From Mactra quadrangularis (lineage: Eukaryota > Mollusca > Bivalvia > Venerida > Mactridae), in the NCBI GenBank assembly GCA_025267735.1, contig CM046298.1, positions 26,915,866 to 26,979,865 on the forward strand: a stretch of DNA of 64,000 bases, read 5' to 3'. The stretch's first letter is position 1. The number at the start of each line of letters is the position of its first letter. The position numbers and the translations under genes are program-made. Shown here piece by piece: positions 23,477-36,000 of this stretch. Under the pieces are notes generated by a model that was not told where the DNA came from, ran no database searches, and saw only the letters and a list, made by a program, of their open reading frames with translations.

Positions 23477-23881
23477 GTTTACACTTTAATATTTAGCAAT
23501 ACGTGATTAAACTTTAGTCACCATAGCCTCATGAATCACTTTCGTTTTACTATTGTTTATTTAAACGGAAAGAAATAAAATAAGCGAAAAGTGACGTTCT
23601 TAAAATTTGACTCACTAAATAACGTAAATTAAAGTAATAACAAGATCGGTTCCAACTATAGTTAAGTAAATGCCATGTTCATATTTAGTTAGATGGAAGC
23701 CTTGATTTAACCCGAGGCACGATTAATTATGCACATTAGATGTTTAATTTTAGCCGAGTCTGTAAAAAAATCCAGAGAAGATCGATTAAATCATGCTGGT
23801 CACATTTGGGGAACAATGTTCTTCATGCGTCAATTAATTCTAATCATATACCTTATTGTGCGCATGCGCATATAAACAATT
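23477..23881. promoter_or_regulatory. Shared 405-bp head-to-head promoter region of SH3PXD2 and EXOC6
   Basis: This is the only DNA between the two divergent start codons, so it must hold both 5' UTRs and probably a bidirectional promoter. It carries no recognisable transposon, unlike its surroundings. Visible motifs are a TGCGCATGCGCA palindrome next to the EXOC6 start and a GTGACG half-CRE around 23590. No convincing TATA box sits at a usable distance. Two short upstream ATGs at 23825 and 23864 share one frame and end at the same TAA (23873-23875), so a longer EXOC6 leader would carry a 17-codon uORF. Confidence 0.7.
23859..23870. promoter_or_regulatory. Palindromic NRF1-type site
   Basis: TGCGCATGCGCA is a perfect 12-bp palindrome matching the NRF1 consensus (YGCGCAYGCGCR), 11 bp upstream of the EXOC6 ATG. 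NRF1 sites are typical of TATA-less housekeeping and bidirectional promoters. Binding is inferred from the motif only. Confidence 0.6.
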
Positions 23882-24042
23882 ATGGCGGAAGCAACACCCA
23901 ATAAACTCAAAAGTGATCATTGGAAGCGTCTTGACAGCGTACAGGATGCTGAAAGTTTACGTCAAGAGTCAATAAATGCTAAACATGAACACCTTATTGC
24001 TGAAATTGAGACATCTGATGGTCCCCTAGCCACGACCTTAAG
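23882..24042 (+). CDS. EXOC6: EXOC6 exon 1
   Basis: Residues 1-53 plus 2 nt. It starts MAEATPNKLKSDHWKRL and ends GPLATTLR, with the donor AG|GTTCAG. The start has A at -3 and G at +4. The end aligns with the conserved TLR-S/A-VYDD junction of EXOC6. Open reading continues to 24184 but only as intron. Confidence 0.9.
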
Positions 24043-27000
24043 GTTCAGCCTCAATGTTTATTTTTTTCCAGCTTTCAATTTCATTATCATGTTTAAGAAT
24101 TTCATCTTTTTCATACTATTAGTATTAGTGTCTGTCATGTTCTTCAATATTGTTTATCATGCTATTTCAGCTCTTCTGATATGAATTTATCTGTGATTGG
24201 TTACTTAAGTAGGTCCACTTTCTGTCACAATCTACTGAAAGACTCAAATGCTTGCTGATACAAAACACCGAAATACTAAACTAGTCTAGTTGGGCTATTT
24301 ATTATACTTGATCTAAACTAACTGGAAGTTTGTGGAGCTCCTCGTATCACATTTTGTACAGCACCATATTGAAACATTCAAATTCATTATTCTCGTATAT
24401 GCTGATGTTAAGCTAACACAACATCTCTTACATCTGCTGGCCCGCACTCTGTGGTCAGAACTTCCTGGTCATATCCGTCATAATTGTTATAACTAATAAG
24501 ATTGCACAAACAAACATTTTGAGTGTCTATGGGTGTGACAGAATTTCTGTTACATGTTTGTCCATGTTGTATGAAGTTCATTGCATGCCTGGCTCGGTTG
24601 CACACAAATCTACTAGCTGATTTAGGGATCATGGGGGTCGATTCCTAGGTAGAGTATACTAATGTGAAGTTTGGTCATTGAATCTTTTAAGACCATTCTT
24701 CCTCTTACCACTAATTCTAAATCAGTTTGGGCAGTTGTCAGTCACTGACAAGAGTATGTGTTTAGTAATTTATGTGTTTAGTAATTGGTTGACAGCTTAA
24801 ACTAGAGATTTAGTCTCTCTAGGAAAGGTGAGTAGGTTGACTGACTGCCATTTTCCATCTTTAATTGACTTTCAGGCAAAACTTGACTAGCAGAATTCTT
24901 GTGGTATTTCATCTCTAACTTTTTTCAGGGCTGTCTATGATGATGATGAGCTTGGAAAATTTGTTAGTTTACTTGAGAGTCGGATTAAATCACATGATCG
25001 TGAGATTGAGAGAATGTGTAATTATCACTATCAAGGCTTTATAGATTCAGTTAGAGAGTTACTACAAGTCAGTACAGATGCTGCACATTTGAGGGTATGT
25101 TCTGGATTATTTATCAAATTACATAGTTGGCTGATGCTCTTTTGGGCAATATAAAAACTGCTTTAAAGCTCCATTATCAAGATAAACACCCAGCCAAGAT
25201 GATGGAGATTTATCTATTTCAAACACCTCTAATGAAAATAATTTGAAAGATTTGCAACTATCACTTTGATTTGTTTATGTTATTTGTTGCATTTCAAAAT
25301 GAAAGTAGGTTTAATCTGAAAGTAGAATTTGGTTGTTAATACTTAAAACAATATTTTTTATCACAGTATGTTTATGATAATAGAATAAAACTTCCTCCAT
25401 ATATTATTATGAACCTCTAAAATGATTTAGATTGTACATTATAGTTTATGTTAACAAAATCATGCATATAACATACTTTTATTAAAGGACCCCTTATTTT
25501 TATGAGAACATGTAATGAACAAAGTTATGTCCATACTTAAAGTAGAATTTAACCTGTTTTTTCATTGGTCTTGTTCTTCTTTAGAGCTAAAAATCTTGAT
25601 ATCATAATCAGACATTCCGAAAGTGTTTTGACATTACTGGACATTTGATCCAGTAATCTAGGAAGAATCGCTGGACTCGATCAGGTTTCACTGGACCGGA
25701 AGAAATCATCAAAATGTCAATACGTCATCACTGTTTTCTGGTAGCTAATCAGTCATTATTATTACTTTTAACTGAAGACAAACATCAGCATTAGTTCAAT
25801 CAATGCCAATAAATGGGCCGATAGTTGTCCTCATTTTAATTGGAAAAAAATGAAATTTAACTGGACATTCGAACTGGCTACGACAGACTTTCCTGTACCG
25901 ATTGGAATTTCACTGGTCAGGTCAGTCGGACTGGCACTTTTTGGAATGTCTGATCAAAATGTAAAATTATTGTCATTTAATATTCTACAGGGTGAGATAG
26001 ATGCTACAAATATGGGTTTGCAAGTATCATGTGAAGATTTACTGAAGAAAGGTGATCATTTGATAAGATGTAGAAGAGTACAGAAAAACATTGCATCAGC
26101 TATAGAACAACTTTCACTTTGTCTTCCAGGTAAGTAAGCGTGTCACCAGACCTTTTTTTCCTTATATAATAGGGGCTGTTTGCAGGGGCCTTCCCCTCTT
26201 GAAATTTCTTTAAAATCAGGCAGTTTTCCTCAAACTTGAAGTTTAATTTGGATTTGTTGTTCGCCTATCTATGAAATTGTGATAAAAATTCCCCAAATGT
26301 TCTATATACATTAAGGCCCCAGGCCCCATCCCCAAATACTGAAAAAAGCCCTGGTCACTGATTTTGCAGGAATCAACATTAAATGTCATCTGATTGCCCC
26401 ACGTGGCATATATTTGGGTTTGGGCAACTTGTTACTGCTGCTTTACATTTGGATTGGGCAAGTTAAATTTATAGCTGCTTGTCCAACTGGACAACCTACT
26501 CTAGAATTATTGTTGAGTCCTGTTTTAAATGAAGAGTAAAAATTGGGGCTCCCTAGCTGAACACTAACTCATTACACGCTGCATAAAATATCTTTATAAA
26601 TTTTCATTAGAATGTGAGGCCAATACATAATTAATGGTATTTAATTTTGTGATGTTATTAGTTAGGTGAAGCTGTATACTTATGAAAGATAGAAATATAC
26701 ATTTTTATTGTTATATATTTTCAGTACTAGAAATGTATGGAAAATTACAGGAGCAAATGAAGAGTAGAAGGTAAACTATTGTAGATCTCTTCTGCTTAAA
26801 TGGAAGACACTATTTTAATGCTAGGAAGTTGATACATTTGTCCTTGGAATGACTTAATGTATCTTCTTTATATTCACTACAGAATTCTTTAGACATAAGT
26901 ACATCTATAGAATACAAAAAAGTTTATATTAAGTAATACTGATTTTTATCATTGAAGAAAAAATATTCTAAAAAAATGATTTTCAAGTGTCTATCTTACT

Positions 27001-30000
27001 CATTTTTAGCCGGATTTTTCACGGGCTAATAGTTTGGCGAAACCTGGGCGGGGCGGGCGTTCTGTGTTGTTAACAAATACGTTTAAGTTTTTTCTTTACC
27101 ATATATTTCTGCCATTTATTGTCAGATCTTTATGAAACTTCAAACAATGATAACATACCATGTGATAAACAGAATTAGAAAGTCACCAAAACTCTACCTG
27201 GCTTTATTATGGATTATTTCCCTTAGTAATTTTTGAGTTAAAGTTTTTAAATCTGGCTTTAATGTGGTTTCCACATTACATTTCTTGTTTTATCATTGTA
27301 TTATAAGTTATTACATTTGTATTATAGTTACATCAAATAAATCTAATTATCTTACAACAAAACATTGTATATCTATTAAACATATACATTTTATTGTATT
27401 TTAGATTTTACCCAGCATTGAAGACTCTTGAACAATTAGAGCACACATATTTACCCCGTGTCAGTACACATTGGTTCTCTGAAACTATGACTGAAGCTAT
27501 CCCTCAACTTAGAAATCGTATAAAAGAAGCTTCAATGGTAGATCTGAAAGATTTCCTAGAAAATATCAGAAAACATTCAGCAAAGATTGGAGAGGTTGCT
27601 ATGAGACATGTAAGTTTTTGTTTTGGTTTGGTTCAATCTGATTAAAACCTGATCTAAAATTTTCCACTCGTCTACTCACTAGTTTAGATATGGCTTTTTT
27701 CAAACGAGGTGACTTTCTCATCATAATATTCATGACGAAATCATTATGATTTGTCACTTGTTTACATCCCCTACGTCACACAGTTTGAAACAAACTGTCC
27801 AATCGCAGACTATGAATAATACCGCTGTTAAATTAGCTTGCAAACCTTGGTCTAAAAATAGAAATTACGAAATCAAAATATTTAGTATGAATATCCGGAT
27901 GTCAAAATTGCATCCGGATACTGAATCATGATCTAAACGTTCTGATATCAGGACTCCTGTTGACATCCCTACTTTTATTTCTTCTTTATTATTTTGTTCT
28001 TTATGTCATCAAAATGCTCTGAAAATCATTGATAATGGACTAGATGTATAGGAAGTAAGTAATAAAATGCATTTTACAAACCTTTTTTTCTTATATAACA
28101 GGGGCCGTTACAGGCCCTTTCTCTCCTGAAACTTCTGTAAAATCATGCAGTTTTCCCTAAATTTAGAGTTTACATTGGACTTTTTGTTCCCCTATCTATG
28201 CAATAAAATTTCCCCAAATGTGCTATATAAAGAAAGGCCCCGGGCCCTTTCCCCATATAATGAAAAAAAGCCCGGTTTAAAAAATATTTCTACTCATATT
28301 TAAGGCTGCTGAACAAAATAATATGGATCCATCTATAGTAAAAAAGAAAGGTAGAAAAAGAAAGGCTCCTGCACCACCTAATCCATTTACTGGTGAAATA
28401 GAAACAACTGATGATTCTACAAGTAATGTCGGTAATGTGACAGATGATGAAGATGATGTTGAAGAGGTATTGATATCTAGTTTGTTTGTTTGTAGGGTTT
28501 AACGCCGTAGCAACACATTGTATAGGTCATATAACGGCGGTCCGTCAACCTACTCACTGTTCCTGGAAAGGCTAAATCTCTGGATTTAGCTGTTAACCAA
28601 CTACTAAGGGCATACTTTCGTCAGTGACTGACAATTGCCCTACATAATTAAAAATCATTGGTAGGAGGGAGAACGGCCATGACCAAGCTCCACAAAGGTA
28701 TGCCCGCCCGGGAATCGAACCCAGGACCCCTCAATCAGAGGACTTGTGTGCTATCAACTTAGTTAGCTGGGTGGCTTAATGTTATCAAGATTATAAAGAT
28801 ATAAGCATGAGTGAAAGTTTTCAGTATTAATACTTATTTCAGTATTTTGAGAATAAATTGCTCTATGTAAATTTTGTCTATTTCAGTATGTTGAAATTTT
28901 CAATTTTCACTAATGTATAAGCAGGGGCGTATTAATAATTTTTTTTATTTCAAATGGCAAAGTGAAAATTCACTGGCGTTTTTTTAAAGAGATTTTAATG
29001 AATTTGTCCATGTTAACTTGGTACCATTCAGTGTCTCGATATTAAAAATACCATTCAGACACTGAATGGTATTTTGAAATTATAGAAAAAATAAGCCAAA
29101 TATGTGAACTAGTACCTTTAGTTAAAGTGTCAAACCCTGAGCATGTATAATTCTCACGCTGGTAACTTGGTTTGTGTACTGGTTTTCCATGATGATTTTG
29201 ATATCAAAATTTGAAGGTATTTTGTGAGGTATAATAATAATTTCATTCTATAACAACCACTGTAACAATGGTTATATATTGTCTTTTTTCTTACAGGAAC
29301 TTAGTGCACAAGATCTGATAGATTTTTCTCCAGTATACAGATGTTTACACATATATACTGTACTGGTGAGTTGAAATTATTATTATTATTATTGATTTAC
29401 CATATTTGTATATAGCTCTTTTCATATTGAATATAATTATGTTCAAAAGTGCTTCACAATCATATGCATAATTATGAATAAATACAATAACCATCAAAAG
29501 TTTGGAGACAAAAGAAATTTACTACAATTCTTGAATTTTGATTATTATTTTTGCTGAATCAATAAATTTAATATATTTGAGTATGGTTTGCCATAAATTG
29601 AAAACAAATTTCACATTTATTAGAGTTAGCATCTGACATGCTAAAGCCTCCAAAACCAGGTGTATTGTAATTATTTTCTATAATATAGCTTTTATGCTTT
29701 TGGTGGGTACTGTATAATTGGTTAGAAATGCTTATATATTGGTATGTTGTTTGTTTTTATTTCAGAGTGATCGAGAACATTTTGAAAGTTATTATCGCAA
29801 ACAACGTAGAAAACAAGCATTACTTTCACTTCAACCATCTCCGAACATGGTATGTATTTAGTGTCTGTCTGTAGGGTTAATTTTATCTCAGTTTTTTTTT
29901 CTGGCACTGTCTTTAAAATCAAAGTTGTCAAGGACAGCCTCTTACTTATTCTGAAACCCTAAGTTATTTCCCCTTGTACACTCTTCAAATAGGTAGGTCC

Positions 30001-33000
30001 AATCAGTTGGATTACTCAGATTTTACCCTTACTTTCCAATGCCAATTTGCCTTAATTAATCTCAAATAACTTTTTTGTAAATCATTTAATTTGTTAAAAG
30101 TTTAGAATTCTTACCCATAAATGTCTAAATTTTTATTATTTTTGATTTGAATCTATTCTGTTCTAGCCCCAGCTTGACTTTATAGAGTTTTTCTTATTTT
30201 CTCCATATATTTTATGTATTTTTTCCACTTTATACCCATATCATTACAACTACTGTTTATCATAATTATAATAATTACATGATAAATACAATTACTGTTT
30301 TTACTTATTATTATATAATTAATACAATAACTGTTTTTACATTCAGCACGAGTCAATTGATAGTTACAGAAAATACTTTCATGATATTATTGGGTAAGTT
30401 CCTTTCTAGATGTATTTTTAGCCAGATTTCTCAACAAAAAATTCAGCTTATAGTTTGGCGAAACCCGGGCGGACTGTGTAGTTAACATTTACTTTAAGTT
30501 TTTTCTTTACCATATAATGATATATTTTTGCCATTTATTGTCAGATCGTTATGAAACTTCATACAACGATAACATACCATGTGATGAACAGAAACAGAAA
30601 GAAACCTCTACTTGTCTTTATTATGGATCATTTCCCTTAGTAATTATTGCATTATAGTTTTTAATATGTTGGATATCTCTGTCATTTATGGTCAGATCTT
30701 GATGAAAATTCGGCTTTAATGTGGTTTCCACATAACATTTCTTGTTTATTTTTTGTTTATTCTAAAAAGGATAAAGCTATAACTGAGAGATTATAAATAA
30801 AGTTGAAATATCTAATTCTTTGCCATTGGCCAAAATGTGCTTAGAATTTTTGAATAATTCAAAAACACTGCCAAAACACTTTTAAAAAAATACACAGAGA
30901 AAACTTGATGTCTAAAGAAAAGATCTGCTTTCTGTGGCAGAGTTTGCCAATTCTTGCTTAAAATGAAAGTTTGAACAAGAAGTTTTTGCATACTGGGGAA
31001 TCCTATCTACCTTAAAAAACTTTTGGGTCGGGGATACTGCTTACACTTTTTACTGATAGCCTTATTAACATGTTATGTATATATTTTGTAGATTTTTTGT
31101 GGTAGAAGATCATATATTAAGTACAACACAAGGTTTAGTAAATAGAGCATACATGGATGAATCTTGGGAAACATCTGTTAGTAAAATAGTATCTGTTCTC
31201 AGGACAAACTCTGTAAGTTTAACATTCAGTGTTCCAACTGGCATAATTCTTTTTATTATACCTCACGTGATTTGTTTACTACATATAATGTGACATCACT
31301 GGGTGACAATCCGTAATGTCACCCTCTTGACATCACCTATTGGCCCGCTTAAAGTGATGGGAGACCACTGTGTTAGAGCTTGCTAAAAGCGGGACCTGAG
31401 TTCTAGCCATTCAGTTTGAATTACCTCCCTTGTCCTAATGCTTGCTTTTTACCAAACGACTAACTTAAACGGCGTGAAAATTTCTTCAAGTTCAGAAGCA
31501 AATAAAACAGATAAAACCAAACTGTTTGGGTCTATTAAATTGTTAACAATTTCTGATTTTTGTTGTAATAAAATAAATATCACATCCTACAGAGGGTGAT
31601 AAAACAAAATGTTGGCCCTTGACGAGTAATGTCAACCTCGGCTAAAGCCTCTGTTGACATGACTTGTCTCGGGTGAACATTCTGTTCTATCACCCTCTGT
31701 AGGATGTGATATTTATATAATGTAGGTCATGTAATAAAAACATGCTATTTTTTATAAAATTCATAATGGCTATTGCCAAATATTGCAGCAATTAATTTTT
31801 CTTATAATTTACCCCATTATGGTGGTATGCTACTCGTTTTTCTTGCACTTATACGGTGGGGGGAGAGTAATCAAGATTTAAATTGCTTTCATTTCTTTCA
31901 TTGCTTTCACTTTCAAAGAATCATAGCGTTTGTATGAAAATATTATTTAATCCAATATGATTTTAGATACATGTAAAAGAAAGCAATAGTTGTTGTTCAG
32001 ATGCTCTCATAGTTAGCTTCATCGTCAGTTATCCCGCGTTACATTACTCCACTATGCTTCTTTATGTACCGTGGGTCATTTGGTCAGGAAAATCTTGTAA
32101 TCCTGAATAATTAATGAGGCAGTTTTGGTTCTGCAAGAAAACTACTGCGGAAAACTAGCCAATGAAATTACATTTTGTATCTGATGTTTGGTTTACTATT
32201 CAAAATGGCGGCCTCCATGAGTGATTTTCTGAATGGGTGAGAAAAATCCCAATATGACATCATTGTTATTGAAGAGTATTTAATTTTAACATGCGGTTTC
32301 ATTAGAAGAAGATTGGTTTCCCCTGCCTCATGCATATTCATGAAAACGAGATTTTGCCAATCAAATTGCCCACAGTATGTATGGAGTGTAACGGAAGAAA
32401 GTACTGTGGTTGCCGACGATGAGTTAGCTTACTTAAGCATCTGAACAGTGATTTATCTATAGACTTTAGTTGAATATTTCCCAGACCTGTAAACTTTGAT
32501 GAAATAAAATGTTGATAATAAATATTATATATTTGATAGGCTCAGTGTAATGAAGGCAGTATGATGTTAGAGATTAAAAAATTGATTGTATTGTTTTGTC
32601 ATACATTAAAAGTAAGTATGTTTTATAAGTACAGTAATGGTTCCCTTTGTTATCCCACAATCATGCTTTTTTTTGATGATTTTTAGGACTGAAATTAATA
32701 ATTTAAGTATGAAAAGGTCCATATTATACAATTTCTCTGTTTTAATGCTATTTAATTTGATTGTCTTCATAGCAGAACTTTGCTGTTATTATCATTGAAA
32801 GATTATGATATTTAACTTGTTTTAACATATTTGACTCTAAGGAATATCATACATTGTTTTTATCAGTTTTTAAAAAGGATTCATTTTGCATTAAATGTGA
32901 ATGCTTTGAATCAGGGTAGCATTTAGTAATTATTGTTGTTCCATTTAATGTACATATCATTTATGTTCTATTATAAATAAATTTACCTATCTTTTAGGGG

Positions 33001-36000
33001 TATGGTTTCAGTGTTGGTCATCTGTTGGAATTATTACTTGAATTAAGGTAAATAGATTTTCTTTACTAGGTGGTGATATGATTACTTAACCTAACTTGCT
33101 CAAGGTATTTGTTAAGCATCTTTCTAGCAGCAGTTCTTTCAACCCCACAATAGCTCAGTTTTCTAGATTACCTCAAGGTTTCAAACAAGTCGAGAGATTG
33201 TTGGAATAACTTCGAGGTAATATAGAAAACTAGAACTGTTGTGGGGTTGGGAGCACTGCTGCTAGAAAGATAATATTTTGCTGCTTAGACTGCACTAGGT
33301 CTGATAAAAATTGGTTATGTATATATGCCATTTACCTTGTCTTAAATTTGTTGATCTGGTCGTCATTTTTGCCGTGTAAGGAACCATATAGATCATGTGA
33401 TTCCCCACACTGGAACAAGTGTAAAGGTAATTTTGGATGATACTGTATGTATTTTGCAGAAATAATGAGTCTTGGAATTTCAGGATGTTTTTGAAAATCT
33501 GAACTTTGACCAGATGTGTATCTTGTTTCAGAGATCAATACAGTGATACATTAACAAGACAATGGGTTGGTGTATTTAATGGTATATTTGCTGATGATAA
33601 TTATACACCTATATACATTGAATGTGAAGCTGAATATATATCTGTGATTACACAGTTCCCATTCCAAGATGAGGAACTACAACAGGTACTTTATTTATTT
33701 ATTATATTTATGTAACCGATGCCCCTCAATCATGTTAAAATCACTCATGCATAAGCCTGTGTGCGTTTAATCTTGGACAATGTGGACACTCGGAAAATCT
33801 TATAACATCATCCCAGTAAGCGAGTACTCGATCGGAAGAATGACCGAGTACTCGAGTATTAAAATCGATACTCATTGCCATCCCTAATAATTGCACTAGT
33901 TTTTAAATAAATATATGCTTGATTGCATTTATATATCTCCATGTTATATTTCAGGCTCCTTATCCTAAGAGATTTCCATTCTCAGAGTTTGTACCCAATG
34001 TATATAATCAAGTAAAAGAATATGTTAATGCTTGCCTAAAATTTTCTGCTGATTTACATTTAAGGTAAGTTGAAGTGGTGCATGTTGAACTTTGATTTAT
34101 AAATGTATCATGAACTTTGAACTCATATCTATTTTATTTTTTGTTTAATTTTGGCCACAACAAGTTGATGATATGTTCTACAGATTTTTCTGGAATAAAT
34201 GGCGCAATGCAGCGAAGAATTTTTTTTAATTCAGTTTTAATTCAGTTGCTAAATATAGTGATTTGACCAAATTTTTATGAGCGAGCAATGAAATAAAAAT
34301 ATCTTTTTTGTATATTTACATAATTACAAATTAGTAAAAAACGTCATAATTAAGGTGAGAGCGAATCCATAGAACACATGATCAACTTGTTGTGCCCTTA
34401 GCATTATTTTGTGACCTGATGCGGATTTATTGTTCCCAGGAATGTATTGAACAGAGGTACTGTCTTTTAAGGGCTCAATTAACCCATTATATGAAAACAA
34501 ACATTTTAAACATGTAATGGACTTTAATTATTTCTGAATATACTTTGAGTTACACAAATTGATTGTGATTGTGACTGTAATAGTAACCATTTCAGCCTGA
34601 TAAATGTTTATTTGAATCATTAAAACTTGGCCATTTAACTAAACTTTATGTCCAGTTCTTGAAAAAAAAAGATTTTTGTGAAGACAGTAGATAAAATGTG
34701 ACTATAAAAAGTGGTGAAACTTTTCAGTATTAATACTGGTTTCAGTATTTTTAGAATAAATTACTCTATGTAATTTATATGAAATCTGTCTATTTCAGTT
34801 ATATGAAAGTAGATTTTCAGTATTTTGAAACTTACTATCAGGTCTTGACTATTATTATGTTTGATAAGAATGTTACCCTGTCTTATATTACAGCCATACA
34901 GAAATAGATGATATGATAAGAAAATCTACCAATTTATTATTAACACGTACATTAAGTGCATGTTTATCAACATTAATTAAGAAACCCAATCTTAGTTTAC
35001 TACAGGTAAGTTATTAGAATGGAAGCGTTATCGATTATCTAACAAAACACCACCTTATATAGTATGACAATATTAACCCGAGCTTGAACTACCTAATTAT
35101 AATAATTACACACTTCACTTACATTAAATCGTGAGTTTCCGTATGCATGTATAGGGTTATACATGTGTTTATAACAACCCATGTGACTATAAATCAATTT
35201 TGTAAAAGTGGCATGTTATTTTAATTTTGAGTATATTAGACAAAGATTGCCTATGCCAATAAGAACCAAAAAGTGTATATGCATGTCTCTTTAGCTTTCC
35301 AGAATATCATTAGTGACTGAGAATAAAAAAACAAATTTATGTGTTCTATTTTCAGTTAATACAGATATCTATAAATATGAATTATTTAGAGAAATCATGT
35401 AGTCATTTAGAAGACTATATATCAAATATAACTGGGTAAGTTGTTTATTGATTGCTGATATTTTCACATAATTTTGATGATGTTGAGGTTATTCTGTTGT
35501 TTTTGTTTTTTATTGGTTGGGTATAATGCTAAGCCAACAAGAATTATATTCATTTTATGAACCAGCAACTTCGTTTAGACAATCATTTGGATTGTTGCTT
35601 CTGTCCAACATTTATAGGTTTGTCTGATATATATTGCTAGATATTAAGGCTGCTGCGAGTATCCGAGTACATGGATATTTGCAATCCGTACTAGAAAATT
35701 GAGTACTAATGTTGGTTTCATCCAAATTCAGCTTAATTACCAATGAAAACGAGCCGTACTACAAATGAAAACTTTAATTTACGTACTATCAGTATCGAAT
35801 CATCTTGTGTCAAATTTTTAAACAAATATGTTATCACTGCAATTGCCCATAAAACATGTGGTTATAGAAATGTTTGGTGTACATGGTTGAGAATAAACAC
35901 TGTGTTACCTTATTTAATTTGTACGAGAGGTGTTCAACTTATATTTGAACACTTTTTTGATGGGATAAAAATCAATTTCTGACAATGAATATCCACATTT

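Noticed and set aside
23870..23877. TATA box (ATATAAAC) for EXOC6
   Set aside because: It ends only a few bases before the ATG, too close to place a start site upstream of the coding region.
24043..24184. Extension of EXOC6 exon 1 to the stop at 24184
   Set aside because: A donor at 24043 joins in phase to the conserved exon 2; the extension has no family match and looks like AT-rich intron.
25850..25990. Frame upstream of EXOC6 exon 3
   Set aside because: It lies in a DNA transposon plus the splice acceptor tract.
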